A stretch of DNA of 64,000 bases from Macrocystis pyrifera (taxonomy: Eukaryota > Sar > Phaeophyceae > Laminariales > Laminariaceae). The first letter of the stretch is position 1; the number at the start of each line of letters is the position of its first letter. Below, one piece after another: positions 40,560 to 53,500 of this stretch. The stretch lies in the NCBI GenBank assembly GCA_031763025.1, contig JASSKH010000001.1:10767102-10831101 (forward strand), in the 5' to 3' direction. The notes under the pieces were generated by a model. It searched no databases and was not told where the DNA came from. It saw nothing but the letters and a program-made list of their open reading frames with translations. A program made the translations under genes and the position numbers.

Positions 40560-42658
40560 AGATACAAATCCGCCCTCCCCCTCGGGACCGCCAGCTTCCC
40601 CGCCGCTGGCATTGTAGGGATGCGAGGGTCTATGGTCGTACGACTACGCCCATGCATGATAATGATAAAAAAAAAAAGAAAAAAAAAAGTACCCCCCCCC
40701 TCCCACTTTCGTCTCGAGAACCTCCTCCCACCTCATCTTAATCTTCATCTTCAGAATGCCCCCCTCCTGCCCCCCGACCTTCCTTTCGAGCCCCCCCCCC
40801 CCCCCCCCCCCCGCGTTCTCTTCGCACTGAGAACGCTTACCCCGTATCCCCTCCAATGCCATTAACCCTGTGAAAAATACAAACTCCTAGGTTGGACTCA
40901 AAGAGGGGGATACTTTGTCGAGGTAGACATTAAAGTGTCTGTGGCTTGGTTTTGGTTTGGTTTGGTGTGGCTTGTTTGGTTTCGGTTTTGGTTTCGTTTT
41001 GGTGTGTTTGGGTTTTGGTTTGTTGGGCTTGCGTTTGGTTTGGTTCGGTTCGGTTCGGTTAGGTTTGACTTGGCCTGGCTTGGCTTCCCACTGCTCATCG
41101 ACTGTCCTTGAATTTTGCCAACTATTCATAGAAAAACTCAAGGCACGGCACCTACAGAAAGAACTTAAAACATTATCGTATTTACGGGGGACCATAGTAA
41201 ATAGGACCACATATTGTTAGTAAAAATAGGTAAATATATACGTGTTTATGTATACCATAGGTCCTATTAACTACGGACCCCCGTAATAGCATATATACGA
41301 CTGACCTTCCAGACGACGCTGAACCACCAGGGAGCGTTAAGGATGAATATCTTGTACGAGCGTTCGGGATAATGCGCGCCGATCATCTTGGCCGATCGCA
41401 CCAGGAACTCCTGCAGAGAGGCGTCACGTCCGGACATGCATGTCAACACATGCCAACATCCGTGCCTATCCCATTGTGCGGACGTGCGTGCGCGCGTCTG
41501 ACAGGCCTGCCTGCAGGATGATGGGCGAAACCTTCCGCGCGGTTTCGGTTTCTCACTCGTCACACTCCCTACGTACGAGTATTCCCCACACCGCTTCGCT
41601 CGGGGTCTTCTTCCGTGAGCAAAAATTCAAAAAGTGTCCGTCACACGCCGAAATCGCCGCCAAAACGGTACACCACTCTTTCGTCCTTGAATATACGGGG
41701 GGGCTTCTTTCCTTGAATATTATTCTACTAAATGTCTTTATATCAAGGTAAAAAAAAAAAAAAGCGGTACGTACGCGTTTACCTTTGGTCTTCGCCCCAC
41801 TATCGAATACCTGGTATTAGTATAGTAAAGGTCTTTATGTTAAGGGACAAGGGTGGTTGGTCGGTGGTCTTCGCGCCAGTTGACCGTACAAAATCAGACC
41901 AAGGTCCAACAACAACAACAACAACAACAACAACAAAGGAGACGGCGTTTTTTTTTTTGTCCCGGGATACCGGTTCCTACCCAGAACGTTTTGAGTACAG
42001 CAGTGGGATATACAATACACTGACGGCACCAAGTACCCAAACGTTACAGCACGGTTAGTGTAGAGTCACTTCTAAAATCCGCGAACGGCTACTTTTTACT
42101 GGTACGTTGATAACGTCGCGGACGAACGTGGTGCCTACACGTTACATGCATCCCCGCTTAGAATATCACCCCCGATTTCGGAGACCAAACACTCGGAATC
42201 AGAATCGGATAATAATAATAATAAAAAAAAAAATGCAGCAGAAAATAAGGACAACGTATCAACTCTCCACAAAAAAAACAACCAACGAAAACATCGTTTC
42301 AACGGCTGTCTCTCGCGGTCCCCTCCAGCAGAGGAGTTCCTAGAAAATAACTTCTTTTTTTTTTTTGTGTTGTTGAGCGGTAGACTTGTCCTTTCTGCGA
42401 AAGCTCTTCTTGAGTAGCAATCTATCGCTCAGCGTAAGTTTCAAGCATCCTGTCGGTTCCGCTGTATGACCATATGAACTTGTAGGACTACAGCGTCCCC
42501 CCCCCCCCCCCCCCTTTCTCTGGCACCTTGACTTCCCCGGCGAACATCGACAGCTTTGCCCCCTTCATGTCCATGCACGTCAGCAGCTTCGCCTCCGGGT
42601 TAGCGTCGAGCTCCTGTTCGTGCCATGGAGGAACAGAAGAAAAAAAGGGGGGGAGGCG

Positions 42659-42705
<47 letters not shown>

Positions 42706-45700
42706 CGTACTCATTTGTTGCTTGCCATAGTCATTTGACCATTGACCACGCATCCCTTTCGAGACGGAGCACCGTTCCTACTCCTAATAGAGACACCTCC
42801 AACAATTGGGCGCTCATTACGTTGTTTCCATGAATTACATAGAAACTTTTTGCTAATCTTATCCCCTTCCTGTTTGGCCTCCTGTGGGGGCGGGGGCGGG
42901 GGGGGGGGGGGCGTACTCGATATCATGCATGGCCGTAGTCACACGGCCGTAGACAAACGCATCCCCACAATGCCGGGACGGGGGGGCGCGTGGTGGTCAT
43001 TTGTTGCTTGCCTTAACTCATTTGATCATTGACCACGCGTTCCTTTCGAGACGGAGCACCAAAAGAAGCGGGGGGGGGGGGGGGGGGGGGGGGGGGTACT
43101 CGATAGGAGAGATGTACTCGATCTCATGCATGGCCGCAGTCGTATGGCCATAGACCCTCGCACCCCTACAATGCCGGGACGGGTATTAAAACATAAAAAT
43201 AAAATAAAATAGAAAGCAAGTTTTTTCTTTTTTTAACAAAAATGACATACAACAGACAGATTCGGACGACGAGCATATAATCAAACACAAACAAAATAGA
43301 CCCCAACTACCGAGAACAACAAAAAACCCCCCAAAAAAACAGCAGCAGCAGCAGCAGCAGCAGCAGTAACAAAAAAACCCAACAAAACTCCGACAAACAA
43401 ACAACAGCAGACACAGGAGGCAGCAAAAACAAGTTTTCATACCGGTTACGAAAAAAACTTTTTATCAACAAAAGAAAACACGAAAACAACAACAACAACA
43501 ACGACGACGGAGGTCGGGCCAGGGGCTTACAACAGGAAGGACGGACGGACGGATGAACGTGCGCACGCATGCAAACATCCAACACACGAGACACCATCCG
43601 GCGCTTATATATTAGCCCCAAAGCATGCAGGGGGAAGAGAGGGGGGCGGCGGCAAAAAAAACGTCTCCGGCTCGCGCGCGGGTGCGGCCCGTTCGTTCTG
43701 CTCGTTTTGCACCTGCTGCAAGCAAAGGCTCGAACGTACCGTTCACCTCAAGCTTACCACAGGTACCGAGACCCAGGCATACCTAGCCACCGAGACAATG
43801 GTTGATTCACAACTCTGGTGTCATCAAAAGGGCAACGTGAGCGCCCGCAGGCACACGGGGTAGGATCATGATGCGCGCCGTGTTGCTGCCGTGCATGCGT
43901 GCGACTCCCCTTCATTGTGACTCCGGGGGGGACCCTCAAGTCTGTACCACCGCAACAAAAAAATCCCGTCCTAGACACCGCTTGCTTAAATCGCCACTCA
44001 CATTTAACGTCACCAACCCCCCCCCCCCCCCCCCCCCCCGCGCCCCCCCCCTCTTGCTGTCTCTGGAAGTGGCCACACCGGAAATTAAATCAATTCATTG
44101 ATGCTGTCATCCACATGCAAGTCCGCCTCTAAAGCGGTTCTTATTAGGATGCAGCTCACCCTTCATGCGACTCGCCCAACAACACCTCACGTTTCGCTTC
44201 GCGCTTGGGCAAATAGCAATGTCTGCCTGGTCGGTGAACACCCGAAGTGCTCCGTCCCGGCATTGTAGGGATGCGAGGGTCTATGGTCGTACGACTACGG
44301 CCATGCATGATAATGAGTACACCCCTCCCACCCCCCCCCCTCCAACCCGGCATTGTAGGGATGCGAGGGTCTATGGTCATACGACTACGGCCATGCATGA
44401 TATCGAGTACCCCGTCCCCCCCCCCCCTCCCCCTCCCCCTGCCTGGTCGGTGAAAACCCGACGTGTTCCGTCCCGGCATTGTAGGGATGCGAGGGTCTAT
44501 GGTCATACGACTACGGCCATGCATGATATCGAGTGCACACCCTCCACAGGAGCAAAGCGCTATTGGCGCCGTGACGAGGCAATCCAACCAAATATCGGGC
44601 GAGAGCATCACCTCCCAGTCTCGTTCCGTACGCGCAGTGAAACTACCCCCTCTCCCCCCCCCACCCCCCCTGACCCGCCCCGCCGCCGCCTTCTCCCTAT
44701 ATCAGGAGCAGGAACGGTACTCCGTCTCGAAAGGGATGCGCTGTGAATGGTCAAACTACAAAGGTAGACAACAAATGAGTACCCCCCCCCCTCCCCTCCC
44801 TCCCGCCAGGGGACAAGTACCATTGGTGCCGCGACGGGGCACAATAAAACTGCAAGAAACCCGGGCGACAATAATGATCACTTTTACTTGCTCCCACCCG
44901 TTCACTTTCTCTTCCCTCCCTCCTACAAAGCACAGACCTGCTGCTCCTCTCCATCCTGCATACCACCTACCTACCTACCTACCTACCTACATACGTAGGA
45001 CGTGTTCCTCTCCCTCCCTGCCTCCTATGGACGTTTACCTATTATCCACCGTACAGCACTGTTGTCCGGCATTGCAAGGGAGGTGTGGCTGCTCATACGA
45101 ACACCCAAACGGTCTTTTACATTCTCGGACAGAGCGGCGTCAAGGTGTACTTTTTCGAATACTTCCAAGCACACCAAGTGCGGGGCTATAAAATAATGTT
45201 TCACGGGTACCTGGTACGATCATTTCCTCGTCCTGTCAGCCGCTGGCAACTAAGAAGACCACGGAACAGACCACCAGACTCACGGCCGAACGGACCAGAC
45301 TCGCGGCCGAACAGACCAGACCCACGACCAAAACCACCGGGCGATTTCAAAAGTCAACACATCATCGGACACGATATCACTATCTACTATCCACTATTAA
45401 TACCTGGTATTTCACAAATCTGCCACGACGGCAGATCCTAAACCTGCCGTTTCGAGATGTTTTGGTAAGGGTTTGAGGTGTTCGTCCTTACCAAAACATC
45501 TCGAGGAGGCTCTGCAAATCACAGATCCAGTCCTGGAAAACACGGAAGTACTTGTATAAGGACCGTAACGACACTAGTCTCGATATTCCCGCCCATATAG
45601 GCAGTTACATTTACACTTATATATATATACCTGGCATATAATGCAGCAGTAGATCGTGCAGGCTACACAGGTCAGATCCGGCAACATGAGCTAGTGCTTG

Positions 45701-47534
45701 CAGCATAGGTCACACAGGTCAGGAACCCACCTGTCCTGAAACATATCAACCTAATCCTGAAATATCAACATACAGAGTAGGATGTGTGCAAGAGTTCCTC
45801 ACCACTCCGGAGGCGGGAGGGGAGGTAAATGTAAGGACCGCTTGGTCTTCATGTTAATGTATACACCGTCCTTATATTCCCGCACAGAGAGGTATTACAG
45901 TTACAGCAGCAGCAGCAGTAGTGGCCCCACATACAGGTGTGACCAGCGTAGTCGCGTGCGAAGTAGCTATCAATAGTGCCCGTGTTGCCGGCTGGCGCAT
46001 ACCATACCGGCACTACGTACAAAGGGACCATTGCCGTGAGGCCGTGATAAGGATACCAGCATGACTACGCGTTCGAGAACTGCAAGATTTTACTCATTTA
46101 CAGCGAATCTCACCCTCCACAAGTACTCCGTGATGTAGACGTAGTGGTGGCACAAGGCGTCCATGTCGAGCCCGTTCTCCCTCAGCTTGGACAGGCTGAT
46201 CTGACCCGGGATTTCGTAGTAGACGATGCTGCCTTCAGCTGGAGTGAGTTATTTTCCGCCGAGTACGAAGGGTAACACGATTGAGAGAGCAGGCGGGGGG
46301 TGGGTAGGGGAGGGGGGATACATTTTAAGGGAATAGAAACGCAACGCAAATCGACGCAACGAAATGAGTACGAGAGCAAAGCAACGCATAGCAGAGCAAA
46401 ACCTTCTAAAAGCAGAGCAGAGCAAAGCGATGCAAAGCAAACCGAAACCGACCAAAACTCTGAACAGAGCAGAACAAAGCATAGCACCGCACCGCACAGC
46501 AGTGCACAGCAAACCACATAGTACCGCACAGCACAACATAGTTCAGCACAGCCCAGCAAAGCTAGCACAGCAGCGCATAGCACCGCACCGCACCGCACAG
46601 CACAGCACAGCACAGCACCGCACAGCACAGCACAGCACAGCACAACATAGCTCAGCACAGCAAAATACAGCACAGCGAAGACACATGGCAGAGGGGCGGC
46701 CTGTTTTTCGCTCACGGTTTTTGGCCTGCTTGAAGTAGAAGTGTGGGTAGTACTTCTTGATGATGTCGAAGTGCGTGCTCGGCTCGTCCAAAATCGCGTC
46801 CACCTTCTCCTCCTCCCGCCACTACCAATAACCACAGGGAACGGAAGGTTTCAACATAAAAGGGGAAGAATGCGGCGGGGGGGGGGGGGGGGGCGTAGGG
46901 GATGAGCGAGGAAAAATGAAGAAGGAAAGAGGGGATACGGGGCAGATAGGAGAGGGGAAGGGATAAGGGGAGAGCGGGAAGGTTTCAACAGAAACACAAG
47001 GGTAGAGGGAAAGGGGGATAGGGGATGGGCGGGGAGGTACAGGAGATACCATAGGGGGAAGGGGAGACAGGAGGGGGGGGGGAGAGAGGGAGGGGGTGAG
47101 ACGGGGAGAGGGAGGTGAGCAGCCTAGCCACCAAGCGTGCCGAGTGTGAAGGCAAGGATGGTATTACGGGGGTCCATAGTTAACAGGACCTATGGTGTAC
47201 ATAAAAACCTACATATTTCCCTATTTTTACTAACAAAATTTGATCCCGTTAACTATGGACCCCCGTAATAGTGTAGAGGGAGGTCAGCAGTCAGCTGTCA
47301 GGCAGTCAGTCACGTTCCAAAAGCGTTCAAGGTAGTGAAAGCAGAGGGAAGGAGAGGTTTTGGAGGGTGATAGCTGCGTCGTGGGTAAGCCCAAGTCGCC
47401 GACATTCGCGAAGGGGGCGGGCGCTGGAGGCGTGGAACATAATGACCGCAAGAGAACCAAACCAATCAAACCAAATCAAACAGAACCAAAACCACGTACT
47501 ACTACCTACTACTATCACTACTATCACTACTATA

Positions 47535-47580
<46 letters not shown>

Positions 47581-50500
47581 TTAATACTACTACTACCACT
47601 ACTACTACTACCACCACCACCTCTACCACCACCACCACCACTACTGCTGTAAGTTTGATCGCCATCGCCACCACCACTACAACTTCTACTGCCACCAACA
47701 TCACCACCTTCATCACTACAACTTCTACTGCCACCAACATCACCACCGGCACCACTACAATCTCTACACTACCACCACTACTACGCTACCACCACCAAAA
47801 CTACCACCGCTACCACTGCAAGTTCTACGGCAACTACTCCTCCTCATGATGATATGCACATCAGCAGCAGGAGGTCAACTCGGAGCGGGCAAAAGGCAAG
47901 GGTTCCACTTGTGAGACCGAATGAGCCCCGTTCGTGACAAAAGCAGCAAAATAAACACAAAGAGACAACGACACGAGGTACCATTAATCCACGGTGAGCC
48001 CCCACCCAACGAGCACACCTCTACCGTCATACGACTACGGCAATGCACGCTATCGAGTACCCCCCCCCCCCCCCCCCCTACCCACCTAATGATGGAGAAG
48101 TAAGACAAAATATGGCGGAGGGCGAGCAGGGTTCAGGCCGAACCGTGGCTGCGAAGGCCATGCGTACACATTGGGTAACACAATCCAAGCTAGGAAAGAC
48201 GCGGGGCTGACAACGTACTGTTTCTTTTCTACTCTACATGTGCACAAGGCCTACGATACGGCATGGAGAAATGTATTGTGGAAAAAAGTTGTGGGACGTA
48301 AGAATCAGAGGAAACATGTGGAGAATGATGCAAAATATGACGGAATGCGCGAGAAGGGCCGTGACGCTGGACGGGGAAATATCGAAGTACGTTGATAAGC
48401 TACAAGGAGATAAACAGGGATGTATGATATTCATCACTTTCACTTTCCAGCCCAACTCGTAGGAGGTTTTACCCTCAGCAGCCATCTTCTGGACAAGCCG
48501 TGGGTCACAGGTGTCGTCCCTTCTCCCCCCCGGTACGTGCCCTTCTATCTTTTGTCGCGCATAGGGTTCAGCATTCCCGCTCACTGCGTCGATTTTCATC
48601 GAATGTAGCTAACTCACGCTGGCGCGCTTTCCGCTCATCATTTTTTTATGCAAGAAAAAGTCCCTACGAGCATGCACTCGGTGAGATTTGAACCCACGAA
48701 ATTGATCTTGATAGGCATGCGGACCACCTACCAAGCCACCGGGGACGTATCACCTACTCTATTCAAGATATATATATATATATATTAACGACCTGACAGT
48801 AGCAGTCGAGGGAGCAAGGCAGGGAGTCATGTTGGGGGAAGATACGGTGTCGGGATTGATGTTTGCGGATGATTTCGTGGGGATATCAGAAACACCCGAA
48901 GGATTGCAGAAACAAATAGAGAACGTGCTAGAATACACTATTACGGGGGTTCATAGTTAACAGGACCTATGGTATACATAAAAACCTATATATTTTTACC
49001 TATTTTTACTAACAATATTTGGTCCTATTAACTATGGCCCCCCGTAATAGGAGATGGAGGATCGAGGTGACCGTCAACAAGTGGGCAGTAGTTGTACGTA
49101 ACGAAGACAAGGTGAAGCCGGTAAATTTCAGTTGGAAGTGGGGAGAAGATGAATAACCGATCGTAGACCAGTATAAGTACCTTGGCGTAGATATCTCAAA
49201 ATCTGCTCTTGGGATACACAAGTAATACCAAAGGGTAAATAAATCACACGTCGGCAAGATGGATGCGATCCAAACAGACTCCCATCTTAACACTAGAATT
49301 AACCTTTTTAGCACTCCAGTCCCGTTTTCGAGACAAACCACTTGGAATTAGAGTGGTTTGTCCCCGAATCGGGACTGCGGTACTAAAGGGCTTAAGACAA
49401 GTACCCTGATGAATGTGATAATACCAAAGCTAGAATATGCAGGAGAAGTATGGGAAGGGAACGCGAAGTTCATAAAACGGTTGGAAACAATACAGATGAC
49501 GACAGCTAAAAAAATCCTAAGATGCTCAAGTACGACTAGTACGACTATGATAGTAATACAGCATTTAAGAGCCGAACCGGGAATGTGCCCACTCAAGACA
49601 AATAGAGGCACGAGAAAGTTGAAATGGCAATATAAGGTAAGGAACATGTCAAAAAAGAGGTTGCCAGCTATATTTGATAGAGCTGGATTGGAAAAAAGCA
49701 ACAAAAGGGCGAGCTAGAATAAGGTGGGATAGCGTAGTCGAGAAAGCACGGAAGGATGTAGGAGGAAACCAAGAAGAGATGATGTCCGCAGAGAAGTTCG
49801 GGAGGTACAAGGCAGAAGTAGAGAACGGATAAAAGGAAGGGGAAGGCTAGCGCTAAGAAACAAGGTGAATTTGGAGAAACACTTCGAGATATGCAGGGGA
49901 TTGAGGGAAGGAATCGGGATGAAAACGTATTTGCACAGCCCAATGGACTTCGCGAAAACGCTGAAACTGCGATTTCGTGTAGGTGACCTGGACCTGCCAG
50001 AAAGAAGAAAGAGGTATACCAGAGTAGCCGGCAGGAGGAGGAAGTAGATGCACAGATGTGCCCTTGTGGCAAAGCAATAGAGACTAGAACTCACATAGTA
50101 GGAGAATGTGGAATATACAAGGAGGAACAGGATGTGTTAGAAGATGGGATGGGTGAAATAGACGAATGTGACATGGAGGAGTTTGGTACACTAGACAGCA
50201 GCGAGAACTCGATCGCTATCCTAGAAGATAGATGGTGGCCACAGGCGGCGAAACAGGAAGGGGTTAAGACTAGCAAAACGTTTCTATGCAACATAGGGAA
50301 ACTACGAAATGAGCGCCCGAATTCTGGAGGTGCTTCTATCAGGAGTAGGAATGGTGCTCTCCGTCTCCAAAGGGATGCGTGGTCAATGGTCAAACGACTT
50401 TAAGACAAGCAGCAAATGAGTACGCCCCCCCCCCCCCCCCACCCTCACATGACATGTGTAATAAACAAAGACGGTGTTAATTAGCTCTTAGAGAGAAGTG

Positions 50501-53500
50501 TTCGTCAGCGTTTCATAGTGACGTTTCCGTGCGGTCATTATTGTCTATCTGCCCTCCGGGGACAGAAATTTCCTACGGTAACATCTATGATCAACGTGAA
50601 TGCATCCCACATCGAAGCATTTCGAGACCTACACAGCGATGGAAGATGAAAACAGCTGCATCGTGCCATCGTGCCCCCCCGGCAAACAATGCCGTACATA
50701 ACGTCTCAAAATATTCGCAAAGGGAAAACAAAACCGAGCAGTGTATCCAAGCGTACCCGACAAAAAAAAGAGATATATACTAGACACACCCCCACTTTCT
50801 CTTTTTTTTTAGTCCCAGACGGGGGGTACTAAAATCAAGTAAAACAAAACTGAAAAAAAAAAAACGCGGAGTATCTCTACGTTCACGAGAGATGCATGTT
50901 TTGTTCACAACCGACGAATTTAATCATTTATAGTCATGGGCTCTACCGACGGAAACTAATAGCTGAAGTTGCCCAGAGGCAGAGAGAAGAGAAGAACGGC
51001 CACACTCGTCCCGCGCCCCCGCCTAGCTTCTCGTGATAGGTGCACAAGCAGAGCACGGCACTGCTGGCTGCCGATTGATAGGCCTAGAGGCTAGGTCTAC
51101 TGTTGTGGTTTCTCGGTTCACGAGAGATGCATGTTCATTCGGAAAAAAAAAAAATCTCAACCCGCTACTGCTGTACGTAGTTTGTTTTCAATTCCGACAT
51201 GGTGGCGAGTGTGATTCCGTTTTCTGTCTTCCTTTTTTTTTACCCCTGGCGTACCAGGAATATTATACGTACGTACTGTAGGGCTCCCCAACAGCAGCCG
51301 GAAGGCGTGTTTGGGCGCAACACGCGCCGCTGGAGACCAAAAATGTTGTGCGTGAAGGTATGGCCGATAACCGCTACGTACATAGATAACCTGCTATTCC
51401 TAGAAGCCTGCGTTTTTTCTTTCGCCGTATAATATGTACCAGGTATGTACTAAGACCTATGCCAATGGGAACGCGAAGTATCAATAAAAAGTTTGAATTC
51501 CGAAGATACCCGCCAAAAAAATTTAGAACACGCTTCCTATGGGCATGTTCAGAAAAGAAAAAGTTCCCAACTTTTGGAAAAGCATGAAAAAAGCAAATCT
51601 GGGGCCGATGTTGGGCCAAGATCGGCTTGAGAAAAACTCAGGCCGATCTTTGGTTCGATGCGGCGAGATTCCGAGTCCTCGACAGACATCGATCGACAAA
51701 ACCAACGAATGCGTCATGAATTCTGAACAGAGTGCACTCGTTAGGGGCTCCGACCCACCCTTGGGTCACCGTCTTCACACAATGGCCAGTGACGTGTGGC
51801 GGGTGCTGGCCAGGCGTACGATAAAAAATCAATTAGCCGCTGGTGTGTACCAAACAGAAGACAAAAATTCTCGATCCGCCTCGAATGGCAAAAAACAGTT
51901 TGTTTTTTCAGGTTTGGGAGGATAACGCAGGACGCCGCCGGCAAGCTTTCGCCCCCTCGAGCATTTATCCACTTTCTATCTTCGATGCCGTCATCTATAC
52001 TCGTTGGCCTTGCCCGACACCAAAAGCGGGTTGGCCGTGGGCTGAGTCTATATCGAGATCGAGCATCTATCGTCGCACGAGCTGATTTTTATCAGCGTGT
52101 TGACAATTTGCAACGAGAGAATACAAATTGCGCCGCCTGCAGCCGTTAGAAAAAAAAGAAGGAAAAATCAAACATTTTTTCTTTTTTTTTTCCCCACAGC
52201 TGTGGTACGAGGATATTTTCGGCTGTTCTTTTAAAGCAATATTTTCGAAAGAAAACCTATACCAATGGAAACGCCAAGTAAAAAAGTTTTCTTTCGAAAA
52301 GATTGCTTTAAAAGAACCGCCGAAAATATCCTCCTAGCACCGCTGTGGGAAAAAATGGAAAAAAAAATGTTTGCTTTTTCTCCTTGCGGCGCAATTCGTT
52401 TTTTTTCTCGTTGCAAATTGCCAACACGCTGCTAAAAATAAGCTCGTGCGACTAGAGACGCTCGATCTCGACATATACTCATCCCACGGCCAACCCGCTT
52501 GGTGACGGGCAGGCTAACGAGTATATATGACGGCCTCGAAGATATCAGGTTGATCCATCTTCTAGGAGGCGAGAGCTTGCCGGCGGCGTCCTACCGTATG
52601 CTGCCAAACCTGAAAAAAAGCCTACGAATCGAGAATTTTGACATCTGTTTTGTGCACACCAGCGGCCAATTGTTTTTTATCATACGCCTGGCCGGTGCCC
52701 TCCACATGTCACCGGCCATTACGTATACACGGTGACCCTAGGGTGGGTCGGAGCCCCTAACGAGCGCACTCCGTTCAGAATTCATGACGCAGTCGTTGCT
52801 TTTGTCGATCGATGTCTGTCGAGGACTCGGAATCTCGCCGCATCGAACCAAACATCCGCCTGAGTTTTTCTGAAGCCGATCTTGGCCCAACATCGGCCCA
52901 GAATCGATTTTTGTGGGCTTTTCCACAAAGTTCGGAACTTTTCGTTTAAAGATCGTGCTCATAGCAAGCTGTACCTGAAACATTGTGATGGGTATCTTAG
53001 GAGTTCAGACTTTTTATGGGAACTTTGCGTCAGGTCTAACGGCGAAAAGGTAAAGGTTCCGTGAAAATCAACAATCAATCGCCCCCCCCCCCCGCCATAA
53101 ACAAACACGCGCAAGTCTTTTTCTCGTGACATTGCGGCGAAAAGAATTGCGCGGCCCGAAAATCCTGAGGCCAATTCTTACCCCGTCGGATTGGAAGGAT
53201 CGAAACGGTCGGTTTCCGATCCACAGTAAATTCACCGGTGCGTGTCTGGATACCTCCCTATGCTATAATATCGTCAGTCGGATCGAGTTTTTGTAGTTCT
53301 TAGCAGGTTTCTGCATTTTTTTTTCTGAGGGCGTTTGATGCGAGCGTTCAAAACCGCTTCGCGTCCTGCTTGCGGGTTCTAGGAGGTGCTGCGCTGTGAA
53401 CAGCAGCATCAGCAACAGCAGTAGGGCGGTCAACCCAGCACCCGAGAGGTGTTCAGGGCTCTGTTGCTGTGTGGCGTGACCGTTGTGTTTCGAGGAGTGG

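Larger units (their letters stand above)
48087..50440 (+). mobile_element. degenerate non-LTR retrotransposon (family A), RT and C-terminal Cys/His region
   Basis: Reverse-transcriptase matches appear in several frames: HKAYDTAWRNVLWKK near 48243, LDGEISKYVDKLQGDKQGC near 48370-48422, the catalytic block GLMFADDFVG near 48857-48886 (FADD intact), and PVNFSWKWGEDE and KYLGVDIS near 49120-49200. The C-terminal finger MCPCGKAIETRTHIVGEC lies near 50053-50106. The 3' end reads ...AAATGAGTACGC followed by a C tract. Frameshifts, stops and three insertions (SINE at 48427, MITE at 48940, small palindrome at 49304) make it dead. It lies in SEC14 intron 1, antisense to that gene, and is the longest copy of the family whose 3' ends recur across the window. 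Confidence 0.85.
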
